From: JBFGCT01 sp963825565
GTDB taxonomy: Bacteria; Actinomycetota; Acidimicrobiia; Acidimicrobiales; Ilumatobacteraceae
NCBI GenBank assembly: GCA_963825565.1
Contig: CAWGTW010000002.1
Span: 248,001-312,000, forward strand
Length of the DNA stretch: 64,000 nucleotides
Direction of reading: 5' to 3'
The notes below the pieces were generated by a model, which saw only the letters and a program-made list of their open reading frames with translations, made no database searches and was not told the DNA's origin. The position numbers were made by a program, and so were the translations under genes. Shown piece by piece: positions 45,320-54,859 of this stretch (position 1 is the first letter of the stretch; each line of letters begins with the position of its first letter).

Positions 45320-48300
45320 GTCGGCGATTCCTCGCGGCGGCTGCCGCTCCAGCCGATCGTCCCGACGGCGATGCACAGGACGGCGAACACGGCAAGGCCG
45401 TTGAACCGCTCGACCGCCTCCGTCCACGCCGCGTTCGGGAACGGCCGGTTGCGGCGCACGACGGCGATCGTCCCGAGGGCGACCAATGTCGCCGCGCCCA
45501 GCCCGGCGAGCGCGAGCAGCCGATGCGACCAGCGCCACGCCGTGTACCGCACGAGCAGCACGAGGCCGATCGCGGGGATCAGCGCGATCGCCCCCCAAAC
45601 CGGACCGATCAGCAGGGTGCTGGCCGTCACGAGCGCGATCGCCGACACGGCGGCCGCCCGGCGCGGGTCGGACGGCGGGCGCACGTGCAGCGAGGGCGCG
45701 GCGATCGCCAACACCGGCCTGCGGCCCCGGGTGAGGGCGACCACGGCCAAGCAGGCAGCGAAGCCGAGCCCCGAGAGCAACAGGCCGCCGGTGACCGGGG
45801 TCTGGGCGGTCCACCTGACAGCGACGGTCACCGGACCGTCGTGCGGCGGGATCCACCACCCGTTGAAGCCGCCGTCGACCTGCACCGGATCGCCGAGCGA
45901 CGCGCCGTCGATGTCGGCGGACCAGGCGCGGTTGAACCCGACGCCGTCGACGAGCCAGCAGCCGTCCGAACACCCGTCGACGGTGACCACGCGGTGGCGG
46001 GGTTCGTCGCGATCGACGGTCACGGTGACCGTCGAGGACCCGGCGGGGCCGACCGTTCCGTCGCTGAGCACGACCCGGTCGACGGTCAGCCCAGTGGCGG
46101 CCCGCCCGGTCGAGACGATCCGGTGCTCGCCGGACCCGAACGAGAGGGCTCCGCCGCACACCGTGGCCGGCACGGCCTCGCCGTCGAGGAGGTCGCCAAC
46201 CGTCGTGGTGAACGAAAGGGGAGCCGGCGTGCCGTCGACCTCGAGCAAGCCGGGGGTGCATTCACGCACCACCGGCGTCGAATCGGCGGGGGGTGGGGTC
46301 GATGGCAGGCCGGGTCCGCTCAGCTCGGCGATCGCCGCCGGGAGACCGACCCGGTCGCCGAAGCGGCGATCGATCGTGCTCGCCCCGTCGGTGCCGGTGA
46401 TCGTCAGCGTGACCGTGCCCGCAGGCAGCGGCGCCGGCAGCTCGATGCTCGACACACCCTGGCCGTCTGAGGCGGCGACCGCGATGTCGGCGACGTCGCC
46501 CCCGGCACTCACCCGGACGGAGGTGATCGACGCGAAGTCACCCGCCGGCTGGGTCAGCTCGATCACCGGTCCGACCGCCTCGGTCGCCTCGAACGTCAGC
46601 GACGACCCGATCGCACCGTCGATCGGAGTGATCCAGGCCGTGCCGGCGTCGCCGTCGAGCGCGGCGGCCCCCCGGTTGCGGGCCGCACCGGTCAGCCGCC
46701 GGTCGGCGGTGGCTGCAGCGTCCCCGAGCAGCTCGGTGAGCACCTCGTCGGTCGCTCGCCGGTCGAGGCGCAGCGTGACCGCAGCGTCGAACGCCCGCTC
46801 GTCGGGTACCACGAACACGCGGGCGAGCGCGGGCTCGGGATCGGCCCGCCACCGGTCGAGCGGATCGACCCGCAGGCGGGTGAGCACGATCGCCAGCGGC
46901 CCGGCCGCGCTGTCGAGCGCTGCGCTCGGCGGGCGGATCATCTCGACGGTCGGGCCGAGACCGAGATCGATCTCGCTGAAGCCGACCGCCGCCCGCGACG
47001 CCGCCGACGCGGGGTCGCCGGTGGTGACGCCGGTGACCTCGATCTCGACGACGCCCGGTCCCGCGATGCCCAGCGGGAGCCGCTGGCCGCCGGGCGTGAT
47101 CGAGGCGTCGGTCAGCACGATCTCCTCCGAGGCGCCGTCGTTGCGGGTGATGCGGGCCGCGGAGATGCGCCTCCCACCCGGTGGCGGGGCGGGCTGGCGG
47201 AGCGTCATCGTTCCGTCCGGGCTGGTCGTCCCCGTCACGACGAGGCGGAGCCGCTCGCCGACCGGGTCGCCGTGCCCCCCGACCAGCCAGGCGGTGCTCG
47301 GATCACCGTCGATCGCCATCACCGCGCGGTGCTCGGGGAGGTAGGCAAAGGGCTCGCCGTACGAGGAGGCGATCGCCGAGACCGGGCCGTCCTGGACGGA
47401 GATCGTCTGCGTTGCCGGGTCCACGGTGGTGAACACGGCGAGCCGCTGGTCGGCGCTGGTGTACACGAGCACGTCGTCGCCCGGGCCGCCGGGCTCGGTG
47501 TGGCCGTGGACGTCCTGGGAGCCACGCCAGTGATGAGCCCGATCGCGGTTGGAATCGGTCACGATCAACGCTGCCGCCGGGTCGACCCGATCCGATGCGG
47601 CGTACCGGATCAATTCGTTCCCCGACAACAGCCCGGCCGCCGCGGCGTCGACCAACCCGTCGCCGGATCCGGCGACGAACACGGGGTCGGTCTTGGCGCG
47701 GACGACGCCGGGGGAGTCGGCGACCTCGACCAGCACGACCGGCGCCACCGGGGTACCGACACGCGGGTCCGACAGCGACGTCGGGTCGACCATCGGGACG
47801 GTCGGCTCGCTGACGAACGGTGCGCCGAACGTCCGTACCCGAGCGCCGACCTCCGGCCCGGTGAGCAGGTCGCCGGCGATCTCGGGGCGGGGCGTGCGGA
47901 ATCGTTCGAACTCGGTGTCGTTGGCGACCCAGATCGTGTCGGCGCCGAGCAACCGGGCGATCGGCGACACCGAGGCCGGTTCCGCCGTCCCCTCCTGGAG
48001 CCGGTCGTCGAGCGCGTAGAGCAGGTCCATCGCGCCGGCGCTGCCGAGCGGGAGCAGGTCACGGGTGACGAGCGGCCGGTCGGCCAGACCGACCAGTGGT
48101 TGGTCGACCGTATAGCCCCAGCGGAACGCTCCGAACTCGGCACCGGGAAGCTGGAGCACCCGGGCGCCGTCACCGCCGTCCAGCGCCTCGGCGGCATCGA
48201 TCCACGCCGCCGGCGGCGACTGATCTCGGTCGATCGCCGGGTCGACCAGCTCGAACCGCCAGAGCGACGGGAGGTCGAGCACGATCAGCAGCAGCACCGC

Positions 48301-49545
48301 GCCGGTGACAGCGGTGGTCAGCCGCGGCAGGCGGGGGAGCGCGGCGATCAGCGACCCCGCCCCGAGCGCCAGCCCGAGGACCAGGAGCGGGATCGCCCGT
48401 GTGCTGCTGCGCAGCGCGAGCGCGATGCCCGATCCGTCGTCGTCGGCGATCAGCGACATCAGCGGCGACGACGACCCGAACGGGTGGACCCCGACCGCCA
48501 GCACGGTGCCGGTGGCGACCAGCAGCCCGCCGAAGCGGCGGAACGCGCTGCTGGTCAGCGCGAGACCGGCCAGGCCGACCAACGTGACCGCGTAGCTCAC
48601 CGCGATCAACCACGTGCTGACGAGGTAGTCGGAGGCGGCCGTCGTTGTCGGCGCGAAGGGATCGCGGATGTAGAACAGCCAGTAGCCGAGGCCGCGCAGC
48701 ACCTCCGAGCCGGTCGAGTTGCGGCTCACGTCGGCGAGGGTCTCGGAGTAGGCGAGCACTGGGGCACCGTGGCGGGCCTGCACGAGCAGCATGGCGACCC
48801 ACCAGAGCGACACGACGAGGCACGCCCCGCCGATCCGCAGCCCGATCGCCACCACCGCCCGCCAGGTGACGATCCGGGCCCACGCCGCGTGGGCGAGCCA
48901 GAGCACCGGTCCGGGAGCGATGAAGGCCAGGGCCGCGGCGTTCGCTGAGCCGACGGTCGCGACCACGAGTGCGATCAGCGCCGGCTCGCGCCACGGAAGG
49001 AGGCGCCCGCGCCATCCGCCGGGCGGCACACCGTCCGCGGCGCGGGCGCTCGCCCGGATCGTGAGGCCGACGATCCAGCCGAGCCCCGCCCACGGGAGCA
49101 GCAGCAGTGACGTGCGGGAGATGTACGGGAGCAGGAACGGCGAGAGCTGGTAGAGCAGCGCAGCGGTCAGCGCCGCGCCACCGCGCAGCCCGAGCTGGCG
49201 GACCATCCAGCACACCCCGGCCCCGGCGAGGAACATGATCGAGCCGATCCACAGGCGATGCGCGATCCAGTCGGGCACGCCGGCCAGGTCGAACGCCCGG
49301 TACCAGGGGCCGCTCGGCCAGAGGTAGGTGATCTGCTGGTGGGGGACCCATCCTGCGAACTGGTCCGGCTCGAACGTGGACGGTGCCCTGGCGACGAGGC
49401 CGCCCGGGTCGAGGTAGAGGTACAGCTTGGTGTCCGCCGGCATCCGGCCCGGCGAGCTGAACAGCGCCGGTACGTAGGCGAGCAGCGCCAGCAGCGCGAC
49501 GGTGGGCGCCGTGTCGTGCCGGCGGCGGGGCGGCCGGTCGGTCAC
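45316..49545 (-). CDS. AftD-like alpha-(1->3)-arabinofuranosyltransferase, copy 2
   Basis: 1409 residues, unbroken. Same architecture as copy 1: LFSSPGRMPADTKLYLYLDP (Asp38), HQQITYLWPSGPWYRAFDLA, YQLSPFLLPYISRTSLLLLP, VVATVGSANAAALAFIAPGP, EVLRGLGYWLFYIRDPFAP. Roughly a dozen N-terminal spans are followed by ~800 extracellular residues with discoidin-like units (IDGDPSTAWLVGGHGDP; LDGDAGTAWITPIDG) and C-terminal spans. It starts with GTG 49545, overlapping the mannosyltransferase stop. The paralogues are clearly diverged, so different linkages or acceptors are likely. Confidence 0.88.
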   Translation of the reverse strand: MTDRPPRRRHDTAPTVALLALLAYVPALFSSPGRMPADTKLYLYLDPGGLVARAPSTFEPDQFAGWVPHQQITYLWPSGPWYRAFDLAGVPDWIAHRLWIGSIMFLAGAGVCWMVRQLGLRGGAALTAALLYQLSPFLLPYISRTSLLLLPWAGLGWIVGLTIRASARAADGVPPGGWRGRLLPWREPALIALVVATVGSANAAALAFIAPGPVLWLAHAAWARIVTWRAVVAIGLRIGGACLVVSLWWVAMLLVQARHGAPVLAYSETLADVSRNSTGSEVLRGLGYWLFYIRDPFAPTTTAASDYLVSTWLIAVSYAVTLVGLAGLALTSSAFRRFGGLLVATGTVLAVGVHPFGSSSPLMSLIADDDGSGIALALRSSTRAIPLLVLGLALGAGSLIAALPRLPRLTTAVTGAVLLLIVLDLPSLWRFELVDPAIDRDQSPPAAWIDAAEALDGGDGARVLQLPGAEFGAFRWGYTVDQPLVGLADRPLVTRDLLPLGSAGAMDLLYALDDRLQEGTAEPASVSPIARLLGADTIWVANDTEFERFRTPRPEIAGDLLTGPEVGARVRTFGAPFVSEPTVPMVDPTSLSDPRVGTPVAPVVLVEVADSPGVVRAKTDPVFVAGSGDGLVDAAAAGLLSGNELIRYAASDRVDPAAALIVTDSNRDRAHHWRGSQDVHGHTEPGGPGDDVLVYTSADQRLAVFTTVDPATQTISVQDGPVSAIASSYGEPFAYLPEHRAVMAIDGDPSTAWLVGGHGDPVGERLRLVVTGTTSPDGTMTLRQPAPPPGGRRISAARITRNDGASEEIVLTDASITPGGQRLPLGIAGPGVVEIEVTGVTTGDPASAASRAAVGFSEIDLGLGPTVEMIRPPSAALDSAAGPLAIVLTRLRVDPLDRWRADPEPALARVFVVPDERAFDAAVTLRLDRRATDEVLTELLGDAAATADRRLTGAARNRGAAALDGDAGTAWITPIDGAIGSSLTFEATEAVGPVIELTQPAGDFASITSVRVSAGGDVADIAVAASDGQGVSSIELPAPLPAGTVTLTITGTDGASTIDRRFGDRVGLPAAIAELSGPGLPSTPPPADSTPVVRECTPGLLEVDGTPAPLSFTTTVGDLLDGEAVPATVCGGALSFGSGEHRIVSTGRAATGLTVDRVVLSDGTVGPAGSSTVTVTVDRDEPRHRVVTVDGCSDGCWLVDGVGFNRAWSADIDGASLGDPVQVDGGFNGWWIPPHDGPVTVAVRWTAQTPVTGGLLLSGLGFAACLAVVALTRGRRPVLAIAAPSLHVRPPSDPRRAAAVSAIALVTASTLLIGPVWGAIALIPAIGLVLLVRYTAWRWSHRLLALAGLGAATLVALGTIAVVRRNRPFPNAAWTEAVERFNGLAVFAVLCIAVGTIGWSGSRREESPT

Positions 49546-50810
49546 GGGATCGCCGCGAGGGCGCCGTAGAGACCGGTCAGCACCACCAGCCCGACACCTT
49601 CGAGGACGAGGGTGAGGTCCCACCCGACGCGCGGCCAGCTCATCTCGTCGCTGTCGTCGGCGGTCGGCCACCAGGCGGCGACGGCGATGAACAGCGGGAA
49701 CGCCGTGAACACGAAACGCGGCCTCGCGGTCACGGTCTCGGGGAGGATCATCAGCGTGACGACGGCGATCGAGTAGGCGAGCATCGCCGCCGGCAACGGC
49801 TTGCGCCGCGCGCACCACAGCATGAACGCCAGCGTGAAGATGCTGACCGCAGTGATCGCGTCGGTCGTCGACTCGAGCGGGTTGGCGAGGAAGCTCCACG
49901 TGTTCTTGAGCGCCGTCGCCCCGAAGCTGGTCCCCTCCGACCACGCCTCGCGCTGGACGCGGAACCACGCGCCCCGCTCGTCGGTGCGCTGATCGATGTA
50001 CACCTGGAATGCGAGAAAGCCGATCGGGGCGAGGACGACCGCGACGAGCGACGACCAGGCTCTCGTCCGCCGGATCGCCAGCACACTGGCGACGAGGCAG
50101 GCGACGACGAGCGCGAGTCCGTTCGGTCTGGTCGCGGTGGCGAGGGCGGCGGTGATCCCGGCGAGTAGCCATCGCTCGTCGAGCAGCAGCAGCAGGCACA
50201 GCGCGGCGAGCACGACGAACAGCGCCTCGGCGTAGGCGAACGACAGCACGAAGCTCCCGGGGAACAGCGCGAAGATCACCATCGCCCGCGCCGCGACCCG
50301 GTCGGAGTGGAGGCGCCTGGCCAGCAGGCCGACCAGCACCACCGAGAGCGCGCCGAGGACGAAGTTGAGCAGCAGGGCGGGCACCGTGTCCCCGCCGGGA
50401 AGTACCCGATCGACGGCGCGAACGAGCAGGGGAAAGACGGGGAAGAACGCCGCTCGCGCCTCGTCCTGGAAGTAGGTGACGTCGGCGGGGATCGAGGAGG
50501 GGTACCCGCTGCGGGTGATCTCGAGGTACCACAACCCGTCCCACGACGTGAGCACCTCCGACATCAGCTTGACCGTGCTCGGACGATCGGCGACGCCGGC
50601 CTCGCGCAGGTCGACCGCCTGCTGCGCGGCGCGCACCCCGGCGGCAGTGATGACGCAGAGCCGGGAGATCAGGTAGGCGGCGAGGCCGATCGCGACCGCC
50701 CGCCTCCAGCCGGTCGCCGGCACGAGCTCGGTGCCGTCGCCCGTTTCGCCCGGGCCGCCGTCGATCTCCACGGTGTCCACCTCGCCGCCGTCCATCCGTG
50801 CGGTCGTCAC
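49542..50810 (-). CDS. PIG-V-like GT-C mannosyltransferase
   Basis: 422 residues with about ten spans. LTSWDGLWYLEITRSGYPSS carries the WD-x-x-W/H-Y/F-like motif and Asp of PIG-V proteins, followed by FFPVFPLLVRAVDRVLP, VIFALFPGSFVLSFAYAEAL and ATRPNGLALV, all family features. Bacterial members use polyprenyl-P-mannose in lipoglycan synthesis. GTG 50810 overlaps the DNA glycosylase stop (GTGA); ATG 50795 is an alternative. The N-terminus is acidic and cytoplasmic. Confidence 0.87.
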   Translation of the reverse strand: MTTARMDGGEVDTVEIDGGPGETGDGTELVPATGWRRAVAIGLAAYLISRLCVITAAGVRAAQQAVDLREAGVADRPSTVKLMSEVLTSWDGLWYLEITRSGYPSSIPADVTYFQDEARAAFFPVFPLLVRAVDRVLPGGDTVPALLLNFVLGALSVVLVGLLARRLHSDRVAARAMVIFALFPGSFVLSFAYAEALFVVLAALCLLLLLDERWLLAGITAALATATRPNGLALVVACLVASVLAIRRTRAWSSLVAVVLAPIGFLAFQVYIDQRTDERGAWFRVQREAWSEGTSFGATALKNTWSFLANPLESTTDAITAVSIFTLAFMLWCARRKPLPAAMLAYSIAVVTLMILPETVTARPRFVFTAFPLFIAVAAWWPTADDSDEMSWPRVGWDLTLVLEGVGLVVLTGLYGALAAIP

Positions 50811-51754
50811 CAGGCGTGCATCGGCAGGACGCGCCGGCGTGGCCCGTACTTCGGCGCCCCGAGCCCGGCCAACTTGATCAGTGCGACGACGCGACCGCGC
50901 TGGCCGGCGTACGGCTCGAGCAGCTCGAGCATCCGGTCGTCGGTCGCCCGGGGTTCGCCGGCCAGTGCCCAGCCGACCATGTGCTTGATGTGGAAGTCGC
51001 CGACCGGCACGGCATCGGGGTCGCCGAGCGCGGGGCCGAGCACCGAGCCGATCGTCCAGCGACCGATCCCGCGCAGCGGTCGCAGGCGTTCGGCGGCAGC
51101 CGCAGGCGGCAGCTGCGACCATGCCCTGAGCTTGGATGCGTGGCGGGCGATGAGGATCAAGGGCTCGGCACGTTTGCGCTCGACCCCGCGCGGGTGGAAC
51201 CACCACGACGGTTGCCGGGCGAGCACCTCGGGATCGGGCGGCAGCCGCAGCCCGGCGAACGGTCCCGGAGCCACCGCGCCGAGGTCGGTGCACACGCCGG
51301 CCCACTGCCGCTTGGCCTCGCCGGTCGTGATCCGCTGCTCGATGATCGTCGGCAGGAGCTCGTGGTAGAGGTCGCCGCTCGACCCGATCCGGCGGGAACG
51401 ATGCTCGCGGGCCGACCGTGCGACGACGTGGTCGGGCGCCTCCTCGAGCTCGGGCGCGCCGGGGTCGTCGGCGCCGACCATCGACGGGACCCGACCGCGG
51501 AGCCAGTCGCCGCCAGCTCCCCACGTCTCCACGTCGAGCCCGGTCAGGTCGCGCCCGAGGCGACCGGACCACCGGAGCCGCGCCGTGCCCGGCCCGTCCG
51601 GGGTGAGGCTGGCGCGGACGAACTCGCCGCCGGCGCCGCGGCCGAAGCGGCGGAGCCAGGTCGTCGGATCCGAGGCGCCGTGGCGGAACCAGCCGAGCGT
51701 CGCGCCCACATCGATGGTCCGTTCCGCCAAGGCGGCCTGTTGGACGGCAGGCAT
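50807..51754 (-). CDS. HhH-GPD DNA-3-methyladenine glycosylase, AlkA-like
   Basis: 315 residues. The helix-hairpin-helix and catalytic Asp are in LRPLRGIGRWTIGSVLGPAL and AVPVGDFHIKHMVGWAL; an N-terminal AlkA-like beta domain precedes, and ELLPTIIEQRITTGEAKRQW is the usual helix. It removes alkylated bases. It begins the minus-strand transcription unit that continues into the glycan genes; that linkage is probably positional. ATG 51754 follows a -10 hexamer by seven bases. Confidence 0.87.
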   Translation of the reverse strand: MPAVQQAALAERTIDVGATLGWFRHGASDPTTWLRRFGRGAGGEFVRASLTPDGPGTARLRWSGRLGRDLTGLDVETWGAGGDWLRGRVPSMVGADDPGAPELEEAPDHVVARSAREHRSRRIGSSGDLYHELLPTIIEQRITTGEAKRQWAGVCTDLGAVAPGPFAGLRLPPDPEVLARQPSWWFHPRGVERKRAEPLILIARHASKLRAWSQLPPAAAAERLRPLRGIGRWTIGSVLGPALGDPDAVPVGDFHIKHMVGWALAGEPRATDDRMLELLEPYAGQRGRVVALIKLAGLGAPKYGPRRRVLPMHAW

Positions 51755-51761
51755 CAGGGCG

Positions 51762-51767
51762 ACGGTA
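51762..51767 (-). promoter_or_regulatory. -10-like hexamer TACCGT of the DNA glycosylase/glycan operon
   Basis: Minus strand TACCGT, seven bases, then ATG 51754. It is the likely promoter for the whole run down to 39763, as all junctions but the one before the mannose synthase (12 bases) overlap. Confidence 0.5.
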
Positions 51768-51804
51768 CCAGCCGGCCGCAGACCGGCCGCGGCATCCGCT
51801 CGGC

Positions 51805-52824
51805 TCACGGGACCGCGGAGGGTGCGATTCCGACCGCGGTTTCGATCGGGTGGTGGCAGGCGACGAAATGCCCGTCGCCCATCGGCCTGAGCATCGGCTC
51901 CTCCGCCGCGCACAGGTCGTCGGCGTTCGGGCAGCGCGGGTGGAAGCGGCATCCCGAGGGCGGCGAGACCGGCGACGGTGGTTCGCCGATCACGTCGCTC
52001 TTGCCGTGGTCCGCGTCCGGGTCGGGCTCGGGGATCGAGTCGAGCAGCAAGTTGGTGTAGGGGTGCGCAGCGCGGCCGTACAAGTCGTCGCTCGACGCGA
52101 CCTCGCACAGCTTGCCGAGGTACATCACCGCCACCCGGTCGCTGATGTTCTTGACGACGGCGAGGTCGTGGGCGATGAACACGAGCGTCAGGCCGTACTT
52201 CGCCTTGAGGTCCTCGAGCAGGTTGAGGACCTGGGCCTGCACGCTGACGTCGAGCGCGGAGACCGGCTCGTCGCAGATGATCAGGGTCGGGTCGAGCACG
52301 AGGGCGCGAGCGACCGAGATGCGCTGGCACTGGCCGCCCGAGAACTGGTGGGGCCGGCTCTCCCGCGCCCGCTGCGGGTCGATCCCGACCGATTCGAGCG
52401 TCTCGTCGACCAGCCGCTCACGCTCCTCACGGGTGCCGCGCTTCCAGATCTCCAGCGGCTCCAACACGCTGTCGCGCACCGTGCGGCGCGGGTTGAGCGA
52501 CGAGATCGGGTCCTGGAAGATCATCTGGACCCGGGTCCGGGCCTCGCGCAGGGCGTCGGACTGGAGCTTGGTCAGGTCGTCGCCTTCGAACACGATCGAC
52601 CCCGACGTCGGGCGGGGGATCTGCATGATCGCTCGCCCGGTCGTGCTCTTGCCGCAGCCCGACTCGCCGACGATGCCCAGCGTCTCGCCGCGCAGCACGT
52701 CGAAGCTGATGCCCGACACCGCCTTGACCGTGTTGCCGTGGCCGACGTTGAACTCGACGACCAGGTCCTTGACGTCGATCACCTTGTCGCCCTCGCGCAG
52801 GTGGGCGTGCCCGGTGCCGGCCAT
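51805..52824 (-). CDS. oppF: Oligopeptide-type ABC transporter ATP-binding protein (OppF/DppF-like)
   Basis: 339 residues. Walker A GIVGESGCGKSTTGRAIMQI, Q-loop MIFQDPISSLNPRRTV, signature QFSGGQCQRISVARAL, Walker B LIICDEPVSALDVS, H-loop LVFIAHDLAVVKNIS. The C-terminal oligopeptide/nickel extension HPYTNLLLDSIPEPDPDADH and the cysteine cluster GCRFHPRCPNADDLCAAEEP are present. In the signature C follows Q (GGQCQR) where R is usual. It forms a heterodimer with OppD. ATG overlaps the oppD stop. Confidence 0.93.
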   Translation of the reverse strand: MAGTGHAHLREGDKVIDVKDLVVEFNVGHGNTVKAVSGISFDVLRGETLGIVGESGCGKSTTGRAIMQIPRPTSGSIVFEGDDLTKLQSDALREARTRVQMIFQDPISSLNPRRTVRDSVLEPLEIWKRGTREERERLVDETLESVGIDPQRARESRPHQFSGGQCQRISVARALVLDPTLIICDEPVSALDVSVQAQVLNLLEDLKAKYGLTLVFIAHDLAVVKNISDRVAVMYLGKLCEVASSDDLYGRAAHPYTNLLLDSIPEPDPDADHGKSDVIGEPPSPVSPPSGCRFHPRCPNADDLCAAEEPMLRPMGDGHFVACHHPIETAVGIAPSAVP

Positions 52825-53912
52825 CAGGCTCCACCGCCGGCGACGGAGACCGGTACCGCACCCGAGGCGATCAGCTCGGCGTCGCGCGCCTCGAACTCGG
52901 GCGAGCCGACCGGATACCAGCAGGCGTAGGAGTGCCCGGGCTGGTCGGCCGGGACGAGCGGCGGTTCCTCGACGCGGCACTTGTCGCGGGCGTAGGCGCA
53001 ACGGGGGGAGAAGTTGCAGCCCTTGGGCGGGTTGACCAGGTCGGGCGGCCGCCCCGGGATCGTGGCGAGGCGGGTATGGCTCGGATCACCGATCTTGGGA
53101 ATGCTGCGCATCAGCGACTTGGTGTAGGGCATCTTCATGTCGGCGAACAGCGTCCGCGTCGGGGCGAGCTCGACCAGCTTGCCGCCGTACATCACCGCGA
53201 TCTGGTCGGTGTGCCCGGCGACGACGCCAAGGTCGTGGGTGACGAGCACGACCGACATGTTGCGATCCTTGCGCTGCTCGTTGATCACGTCGAGGATCTG
53301 CGCCTGGACGGTTACGTCGAGGGCGGTCGTCGGTTCGTCGGCGAACAGCAGGGTCGGGCCGCAGGCGAGGGCGATGGCGATCATCACCCGCTGGCGCATG
53401 CCGCCGGACAGCTCGTGGGGGAACTGGTCGAGCCGCTTCTCGGGCTCGGGGATGTGCACGTCGCGCAGCAACTGCACCGCTGTCGCCCTGGCGTTGGCCT
53501 TGTCCATGTCGAGGTGCAGCTTCAGCGATTCACCGATCTGTTTGCCGACCTTCATCAGCGGGTTGAGCGAGTTGAGCGGGTTCTGGAACACCATCGACAT
53601 CTCGGCGCCCCACAGGTGGCGCATCTGCTTGGCCGGGAGGCCGAGGATCTCCTGCCCGGCGAAGCGCACCGACCCGGAGTTGACAGCGGTCGACGGCAGC
53701 AGGCCCATGATCGAGCGGCTGAGCACGGTCTTGCCGGAGCCGGATTCACCGACCACGCCGATCGCCTCGCCCCGGGCCAGTGTCAGCGACACGCCGTCGA
53801 CCGCCTTGACCAGTCCTCGCTCGGTCTTGAACGACGTGTGCAGGTCGTCGAGGACGAGCAGCGGCTCGTCGGTCAGGGTGCGGGTGATGTGCGCGCCCGG
53901 GATGTCGGTCAC
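52824..53912 (-). CDS. oppD: Oligopeptide-type ABC transporter ATP-binding protein (OppD/DppD-like)
   Basis: 362 residues. Walker A GVVGESGSGKTVLSRSIMGL, Q-loop MVFQNPLNSLNPLMKVG, signature HELSGGMRQRVMIAIALACG, Walker B LLFADEPTTALDVTVQ, H-loop VVLVTHDLGVVAGHTDQIAV, and the C-terminal oligopeptide extension with a cysteine cluster (GCNFSPRCAYARDKCRVEEP). GTG 53912 overlaps oppC. Confidence 0.94.
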   Translation of the reverse strand: MTDIPGAHITRTLTDEPLLVLDDLHTSFKTERGLVKAVDGVSLTLARGEAIGVVGESGSGKTVLSRSIMGLLPSTAVNSGSVRFAGQEILGLPAKQMRHLWGAEMSMVFQNPLNSLNPLMKVGKQIGESLKLHLDMDKANARATAVQLLRDVHIPEPEKRLDQFPHELSGGMRQRVMIAIALACGPTLLFADEPTTALDVTVQAQILDVINEQRKDRNMSVVLVTHDLGVVAGHTDQIAVMYGGKLVELAPTRTLFADMKMPYTKSLMRSIPKIGDPSHTRLATIPGRPPDLVNPPKGCNFSPRCAYARDKCRVEEPPLVPADQPGHSYACWYPVGSPEFEARDAELIASGAVPVSVAGGGA

Positions 53913-54859
53913 AGCGACGTCTCCTTCACGTCGAAGTAGCTGCGCAGCCGGTCACCGGCGAAGTTCAGCGACAGCACGGTCAGGAACAGGATCAGGATCG
54001 GGAACAGCGAGATCCACGGCGCCTCGCGCAGGTCTCGGCTACCCGAACCGAGCAGGATCAGCTTGCCCCACGTGATGTCCTCCTCGACCGACAGCCCGAG
54101 GAACGCGAGGCCGCCCTCGGCGACGATCGCCACGCCGATCCCGAGCAGTGCCAGCGCGCTCATCGGGATCACGACGTTGGGCAGCAGTTCGCGTACGATG
54201 ATCCGGCCGTTCTTGGCGCCGAGCGTGCGCGCCGCGAGCACGAACTCGCGATCGGCGAAGGAGATCGTCGTGGCTCTGGCGACACGCCCGACCGGCGCGA
54301 CCGCGAGGATGCCGATCACGATCGAGATCGTGAGCAGGCTGCGGTCGAGCAGCGCGGTCATCAGGATCGCCAGGATCAGCGCCGGGAACGACAGCAGGAC
54401 GACGAAGACGAACGACACGATCTGGTCGGTGCGGCTGCGGAAGTAGCCGGCGAGCATGCCCATCGTGCCGCCGATCGCCATCCCGAAGAAGATCGCGGTC
54501 ACCCCGACCGTCAGCGACACCCGCCCGCCCCAGATCACGCGGCTGAAGATGTCGCGGGCGTCCTGGTCGCTCCCGAACCAGAACTCCGCCGAGGGCGGGT
54601 AGGGCGGCCGCTCGCCGGGGATGATGTAGTTGGTGTCCGGGTCGTCGATCGGCAGCCAGGGGGCGAGGATCGCTGCCCCGATGATGACGACCAGCCAGAT
54701 CACGCACAGCCAGAAGCCGATCCCGAGCCGGCGCACCTCCGGGGTGTCGTCCGGGCCGACGTCGTGCTCGGGGAGGTCGTAGGTCGACTCGTGACCGAGC
54801 CGGTCCTCGGGGAGGTGGGCCGACTCCTCGACGACGTCGCGGTAGAACTCGCCGCTCAT
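53909..54859 (-). CDS. oppC: Oligopeptide-type ABC transporter permease (OppC/DppC-like)
   Basis: 316 residues. A ~45-residue acidic N-terminus, then six spans. The fusion-prone N-terminal span is GFWLCVIWLVVIIGAAILAP, the periplasmic segment FGSDQDARDIFSRVIWGGRV is typical of OppC, and the EAA loop is EFVLAARTLGAKNGRIIVRE. The last span is SLFPILILFLTVLSLNFAGD followed by RLRSYFD. ATG 54859 overlaps oppB. Confidence 0.93.
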   Translation of the reverse strand: MSGEFYRDVVEESAHLPEDRLGHESTYDLPEHDVGPDDTPEVRRLGIGFWLCVIWLVVIIGAAILAPWLPIDDPDTNYIIPGERPPYPPSAEFWFGSDQDARDIFSRVIWGGRVSLTVGVTAIFFGMAIGGTMGMLAGYFRSRTDQIVSFVFVVLLSFPALILAILMTALLDRSLLTISIVIGILAVAPVGRVARATTISFADREFVLAARTLGAKNGRIIVRELLPNVVIPMSALALLGIGVAIVAEGGLAFLGLSVEEDITWGKLILLGSGSRDLREAPWISLFPILILFLTVLSLNFAGDRLRSYFDVKETSL

